10,177 nt of DNA, taken from NCBI GenBank assembly GCA_023423015.1, contig JAFAGE010000263.1, positions 1-10,177 on the forward strand, given 5' to 3'. A program made the position numbers and the translations under genes. This document shows positions 6,380 to 10,177 of this stretch, piece after piece. Numbering within the stretch: the first letter of the stretch is position 1; every line of letters starts with the position of its first letter. Origin of the DNA: Bacteroidota bacterium. Lineage in GTDB: Bacteria > Bacteroidota > Bacteroidia > Chitinophagales > Chitinophagaceae. The notes beneath the pieces are model-generated. The model did not search any database. It was given only the letters and a program-made list of their open reading frames with translations, and was not told the DNA's origin.

Positions 6380-7150
6380 TTACATTTTTTGGTTCAGCTC
6401 ATCAATTTTCTTGTTGATGGCCACAAGCATTTTCTTTAGTTCCCTGATATCGTTTGCACTTGCAATCGGCGCTTCCTTTTCTTCGGCATCTCTCCCTATG
6501 AAGAACGTGGCGAGTGTTGCTGTCACATAGCCAAAAATGGCATAGCCGAATAACGACAGCAGGAAAGCAAGTGTTCTTCCTTCGGTGGTAATTGGCCAAA
6601 AATCGCTGCCTGCAGTAATTACGCGCATTGCAGTCCACCACAATGCAAGGCCGTAATTTGCAAATCCTTCATTTCCTTTTTCGAGCGCAAACATACCCGC
6701 AGCGCCTCCGAGCGTAACTATGGTTGTGAGAGCCATCACATAACCGAAACCACGCCGCGACATAGCAGCGGCGAGACTTCGCATGCTCCTGTTTAAAGAC
6801 CCAACTACCTTAACAAGCCTGATTCCGCGAATGACCCGGAATAAGCGAACAATGCGGAAAACCCTTAAGGCTGGAATAAGAAGCGAGATTGCGGTGAGCC
6901 AATTCTTTCTCAGAAATATCTTCTTCGCCGGTGCAAGAATAAACTTAAGTAGAAAATCCAGGATGAACAATGCCCAGATTGCCAGGCTAAGGTGCTCCAG
7001 CACGCGGGGCAGTCCATCGATCAGCTCAACGATCAGCAAAGCCAGCCATGCAAATCCCAGGAGAATCATCGGCCCTTCCAGGAGATTTTCAATATTCTTT
7101 AATAAACGGAATCTCTCTTTAGGTAATGAGTTTGCTTTCGATTCGGTCAT
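6380..7150 (-). CDS. voltage-sensor-type ion channel with non-canonical GSD filter
   Basis: A 256-residue six-helix membrane protein of the voltage-gated cation channel superfamily. Membrane segments: about 29-46 (S1), 53-73 (S2), 84-94 (S3), S4 with positive residues every third place (R96, R99, R102, R105, R108, R111, K114), 135-155 (S5) and 192-218 (S6). The pore loop ALWWTAMRVITAGSDFWP (169-186) carries TAGSD where a potassium channel has TVGYGD. I recall a bacterial subgroup with a GSDYWP-type filter; its ion selectivity is not known to me. The tail after S6 has hydrophobic residues at 235, 238, 242, 245, 249, 252 and 256, a clean 3-4 heptad pattern, so probably a coiled coil that assembles the tetramer. 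The start at 7150 (MTESKANS) is preferred over 7213 because the latter lies inside the preceding dehydrogenase gene, whose stop is 16 bases upstream. It belongs to the GH15-dehydrogenase operon. Confidence 0.85.
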   Translation of the reverse strand: MTESKANSLPKERFRLLKNIENLLEGPMILLGFAWLALLIVELIDGLPRVLEHLSLAIWALFILDFLLKFILAPAKKIFLRKNWLTAISLLIPALRVFRIVRLFRVIRGIRLVKVVGSLNRSMRSLAAAMSRRGFGYVMALTTIVTLGGAAGMFALEKGNEGFANYGLALWWTAMRVITAGSDFWPITTEGRTLAFLLSLFGYAIFGYVTATLATFFIGRDAEEKEAPIASANDIRELKKMLVAINKKIDELNQKM

Positions 7151-7166
7151 ACGCTGCAGTTTTAAT

Positions 7167-8285
7167 TTAACTGTGCGGGTTTCTCTGCCATTCAACAACA
7201 ACCTTAATCTCATCCATTGAATGAGGTTTTAAGGATTGTTGAAAATTTTCGTAGGGCACCCGCTCTGTAATTACCTGCTCCAGCACCCCGGGCCATCTTA
7301 CAACAGCAGCCTGTAGTTCCTGCACAGCCATTTTGTAGTGGAGAATACTGGCATTCACGCTGCCAAGAAGGATCTGGTTTTTTAACACAAGCTGCTTCAT
7401 TACATTGCCCGCTGCTATTGTCATAGGGCGTTCACCCGCAGGAATGCCCGTAGCAACATACACGCCATTTACTGCAAGAGAATCCAGCAATTCGATCTGA
7501 AGCCGGGCAATACCCGTGGCTTCAAAAACGAAATCTGCCTCGCCACAAACATCATCAAGGTCTGTTGTTTTAACTATCCGGCCGTCAACGTATACTCCAC
7601 CGACCTGCTTCAATAATCTTGGTCTTAGAGAATCTTCATCCACGATATCCATACCCACTACCTTGGCACCGCGCAATCGCAATGCAAAAGCAGCCATCAA
7701 TCCTATAGGCCCAATACCAGCAATTATTGCTTTTTTATCCTGCAGCCAGTTTGTGCCCGGCGTAAAAGCGTTTAGTCTGGCCTGCTGAATAATCATAGCC
7801 TCATCGATGGCTTTAATAGCTACCGACATAGGCTCAGTGAGCACACCAACTTTCTTAAGAGAAGCAGGAATTCCAATAAAATGTGGTTCGGAGTCTACCA
7901 CAAATTCGCATTGAAAGCCGTCTGCTCCTTTAATGCCGCGTTCGGTGTATCTACCTGTATAGCACATGTCGCTTCGATAATTAAGACACGCGAGGCATTC
8001 ACCACATCCACGCCGAACAGTAAACATCCCCAGATCGCCTGCTGATGCTGTTGTAACGTTATCACCGGTTTCAATAACTTTCCCAAACATTTCGTGGCCG
8101 ATAATAAGGGTGTCTTTCCCTGCAGGGGCTTCTGCTCGTCCACCTTCGGCTTGCTCACGATCCGTTCCGCATATTCCCACTTCCAGTACTTTCATTTTAA
8201 TCTGGTTTGCGGCGGATATTTGCGGCTCTGGCACATCTGCGATGTGGACTTGTGTAGTGTGAGGTTTTAGTACAATTGCTTTCAT
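7167..8285 (-). CDS. zinc-dependent dehydrogenase, glucose 1-dehydrogenase type
   Basis: A 372-residue medium-chain zinc dehydrogenase. The N-terminal catalytic domain has VGICGTDRE (C39 as zinc ligand), GHE (H64, E65) and the structural zinc set C94, C97, C100, C108 with the usual 3-3-8 spacing. The stretch RRGCGEC, then MCYTGRYTERGIKGADGF (107-124), plus LKNQILLGSVNA (301-312), are hallmarks of the glucose 1-dehydrogenase branch known from Sulfolobus, Thermoplasma and haloarchaea. The NAD(P) fold starts at KKAIIAGIGPIGLMAA (184-199). D213 ends strand 2 with I-V after it, where NADP-using archaeal enzymes carry N-R-R, so NAD+ is the likelier cofactor. Predicted reaction: D-glucose or a related aldose to the lactone, in the cytosol. 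Its ATG overlaps the TGA stop of the GH15 gene (ATGA, 8282-8285), which implies translational coupling and a shared substrate flow. Another aldose or polyol is the main alternative substrate. Confidence 0.87.
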   Translation of the reverse strand: MKAIVLKPHTTQVHIADVPEPQISAANQIKMKVLEVGICGTDREQAEGGRAEAPAGKDTLIIGHEMFGKVIETGDNVTTASAGDLGMFTVRRGCGECLACLNYRSDMCYTGRYTERGIKGADGFQCEFVVDSEPHFIGIPASLKKVGVLTEPMSVAIKAIDEAMIIQQARLNAFTPGTNWLQDKKAIIAGIGPIGLMAAFALRLRGAKVVGMDIVDEDSLRPRLLKQVGGVYVDGRIVKTTDLDDVCGEADFVFEATGIARLQIELLDSLAVNGVYVATGIPAGERPMTIAAGNVMKQLVLKNQILLGSVNASILHYKMAVQELQAAVVRWPGVLEQVITERVPYENFQQSLKPHSMDEIKVVVEWQRNPHS

Positions 8286-10111
8286 AATTTGCCATTCACG
8301 TTTTTGTTGCGACTGTCGTTTAATTGCACATCCAGGTTGAATGCTGCGCTTATTAATCCCAGGTGTGTAAAAGCCTGCGGAAAGTTTCCGAGGTGTTCCC
8401 CCTCAAATCCCAACTGTTCTGAATATAATCCCAGATGATTTGCGTACCCGAGCATTTTTTCGAAATAGAATCTCGCTTTGTCGAGCCGACCTGCTCTGGA
8501 CAAACACTCAACGTACCAGAACGTACACATAGAGAATGTTCCCTCATGACTTACAAACCCGTCGGGGGCTGCTACATCAGGTCTGTATCGGTAAACCAGT
8601 GAATCTGAAACGAGCTCGTCTTCTATTCGCTTGAGTGTTGATAGCCACCTGGGGTCTTTGGGGCTTATAAACCGCACCAGGGGCATCAGCAGGGTAGAAG
8701 CGTCTACCGTCTGCGCCCCGGGATATTGCATAAATGATTCAAGCTTCTCGTCCCAGAAGTCGCGGTAAATACTTTGATGAATTGTGTCGCGCTGAACTCT
8801 CCAGTTATTGTTTAACGGAAACGATCTGGCTTCAGCAATACGGATTCCCCGGTCGAATGCCACCCAACACATGAGTCGCGAATACAAAAAATGTTGTTTT
8901 CCGCCTCTCACTTCCCAGATCCCCTCATCAGGCTGGTTCCAGTTTGCGCTCAACCAATCGATCTGGCTTTCAAGATCCTTCCAGAAGTCGTACGAAATGG
9001 GTTCAACGTGTTTGTTGTAGAGATACACAGAGTCCATCAATTCGCCATAAATATCGAGTTGAACCTGGCTGTATGCATCATTGCCGATCCTTACCGGTTT
9101 CGATTGCCTGTACCCTTCAAAGTGCTCCAATATTTTTTCTTCAAGCTGGCGGTTTCCGTCGATGCTGTACATAATACCAAGCTGAGAGTGTCCCCTGATA
9201 TCCCTGCATTGTTTTTCCACCCACTCCATAAATGAGCCTGCTTCGCGGCTGTAGCCCAGGCGAAGCAATGAATAAACAGTAAAGGAAGCATCCCTGATCC
9301 ATGTATACCTGTAATCCCAATTTCGTTTGAACCCTATACTTTCCGGCAGCGAAAACGTAGGAGCAGCAACTATGGACCCGTGCCTGTAAGATGTAAGTAA
9401 TTTCAACACAAGGGCAGAACGATTTACCATCTCCATCCATCTTCCATGGTAACCACATTGAGCTACCCAATCTTTCCAGTAATTGACCGTTCTGAAAAGA
9501 CTGTCGGTAATAAATGCGTTAAAGTCTGCATCCGCGGTGTGGTTTAATGACACATGCTCCAGCAGGAAGTCGGCCGTTTCTCCCGCCGCCAATTCGAATT
9601 CTGCTTTGATATCAAGCCCCGAAATGATGAGCGGAACAGAACTACTTAGCCGTAAAGTAGTATTATGCTCATCTTGTGAAACAAAAAGAACTTCTTTTTC
9701 GGATATCCGCTGTGTGGCATGGGTTGACCGGGCATAATTGAAGCGCGGCTGGCAGAGGAGGCGGTAAAATACTTTGCCGCGAACCGTCGTCACTCTCCTG
9801 ATGAGCTCTTTTCCAGCATAGAGTTCTTCGACGGGCATAAAATCGGTGATTTCACCAACACCCTCAGCGGAAAGAAACCTGGTTAGCAACACATTTGTAT
9901 CAGGGAGATACAGTTGCTTGCTATTCATATCGGCAAATGCCGGCTGTATTTGAAATTTACCTCCCTTTTCATGGTCGAGCAGGGCGGCGAAAATGCTTGG
10001 TGAATCGAAGTTGGGAAAACACATGAAGTCGATCGATCCATTCAGGCCAACCAGGGCTACCGTATTCAGATCGCCGATTACTCCATAATTTTCGATTGGC
10101 TGGTACGACAT
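8282..10111 (-). CDS. GH15 glucoamylase/trehalase-like glycoside hydrolase
   Basis: With the start at 10111 this is a 609-residue GH15 enzyme. Residues about 1-180 form the N-terminal beta domain found in bacterial GH15 trehalases and glucoamylases (YQPIENYGVIGD, NGSIDFMCFPNFDSPS). About 220-600 form the (alpha/alpha)6 barrel: RNWDYRYTWIRD (263-274) lines the sugar-binding subsite, E400 in GIWEVRGGKQ is the expected general acid, and E565 in YSEQLGFEGEHLGNFPQAFTH is the expected general base. There is no signal peptide, so it acts inside the cell on trehalose or short alpha-glucans and releases glucose. The sequence alone does not decide between trehalase and glucoamylase. The start at 10111 (MSYQPIEN) matches the usual family start; the upstream ATG at 10141 would add ten poorly fitting residues, and an in-frame stop closes the frame just beyond it (10148-10150). 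It opens the visible operon and overlaps the dehydrogenase by four bases. The 36 bases beyond 10141 are too short to call. Confidence 0.93.
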   Translation of the reverse strand: MSYQPIENYGVIGDLNTVALVGLNGSIDFMCFPNFDSPSIFAALLDHEKGGKFQIQPAFADMNSKQLYLPDTNVLLTRFLSAEGVGEITDFMPVEELYAGKELIRRVTTVRGKVFYRLLCQPRFNYARSTHATQRISEKEVLFVSQDEHNTTLRLSSSVPLIISGLDIKAEFELAAGETADFLLEHVSLNHTADADFNAFITDSLFRTVNYWKDWVAQCGYHGRWMEMVNRSALVLKLLTSYRHGSIVAAPTFSLPESIGFKRNWDYRYTWIRDASFTVYSLLRLGYSREAGSFMEWVEKQCRDIRGHSQLGIMYSIDGNRQLEEKILEHFEGYRQSKPVRIGNDAYSQVQLDIYGELMDSVYLYNKHVEPISYDFWKDLESQIDWLSANWNQPDEGIWEVRGGKQHFLYSRLMCWVAFDRGIRIAEARSFPLNNNWRVQRDTIHQSIYRDFWDEKLESFMQYPGAQTVDASTLLMPLVRFISPKDPRWLSTLKRIEDELVSDSLVYRYRPDVAAPDGFVSHEGTFSMCTFWYVECLSRAGRLDKARFYFEKMLGYANHLGLYSEQLGFEGEHLGNFPQAFTHLGLISAAFNLDVQLNDSRNKNVNGKL

Positions 10112-10177
10112 TCTTCGCTTTCCAGATTCCCTGCAATCCATGTTCCATCATTCCATACAACCCGATTCGATCAGGAG

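Noticed and set aside
6783..7220. Forward open frame of 145 codons opposite the ion channel
   Set aside because: It is the complement of the S4 and S1-S3 coding region and extends into the dehydrogenase gene; the channel frame carries the structured signal.
9969..10160. Reverse frame across the start of the GH15 gene, considered as the tail of an upstream gene
   Set aside because: It would overlap the GH15 gene by more than 100 bases, and its product is not recognisable; only 36 bases lie beyond the GH15 alternative start, too few to judge.

Overview
The window is ordinary chromosomal DNA from a member of the Bacteroidota, most likely a Chitinophagaceae/Sphingobacteriia-type organism. This is inferred from TAnnTTTG-type -7 boxes, the near absence of Shine-Dalgarno sequences, secreted proteins whose signal peptides end in an A/S-Q junction, and the style of the proteins themselves. 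Base composition looks even by eye. I see no tRNA, rRNA, CRISPR array, insertion sequence or phage gene.

Left part (1-2135): a non-coding edge of about 250 bases holds one small hairpin. A small cytosolic cupin (253-636, +) then converges on a beta-class carbonic anhydrase (670-1311, -). The carbonic anhydrase is divergent from a TetR-type regulator (1461-2135, +). The 149-base divergent spacer contains a perfect 15-base palindrome next to a candidate promoter, the expected arrangement for a TetR operator.

Middle (2188-5802, +): a divergent MurC/Mpl-type Mur ligase sits behind a good TTTA-N19-TACATTTG promoter that lies almost on top of its start codon, so its mRNA is probably leaderless or nearly so. 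It is followed after 36 bases by a secreted protein of about 730 residues that looks like a glycoside hydrolase with an acid-rich strand motif (FDIWENDGPYPGD). I cannot place it confidently in a numbered family.

Right part (10111-5825, all -): four co-directional genes form a probable operon. In transcription order they are a cytosolic GH15 glucoamylase/trehalase, a glucose 1-dehydrogenase-like zinc enzyme (ATGA overlap), a voltage-sensor-type ion channel with a non-canonical GSD selectivity filter and a C-terminal coiled coil (16-base gap), and a small secreted NTF2-like/DUF4440 protein (51-base gap). The first two make a coherent pathway: release of glucose from trehalose or a short alpha-glucan, then oxidation to gluconolactone. 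The coupling to an ion channel is unexplained; a link with osmotic adjustment is a hypothesis only.

Nothing here is clearly a new system. The best leads are the unplaced hydrolase, the GSD-filter channel inside a sugar-oxidation operon, the Mur ligase with substituted signature residues, and the operator-like palindrome.
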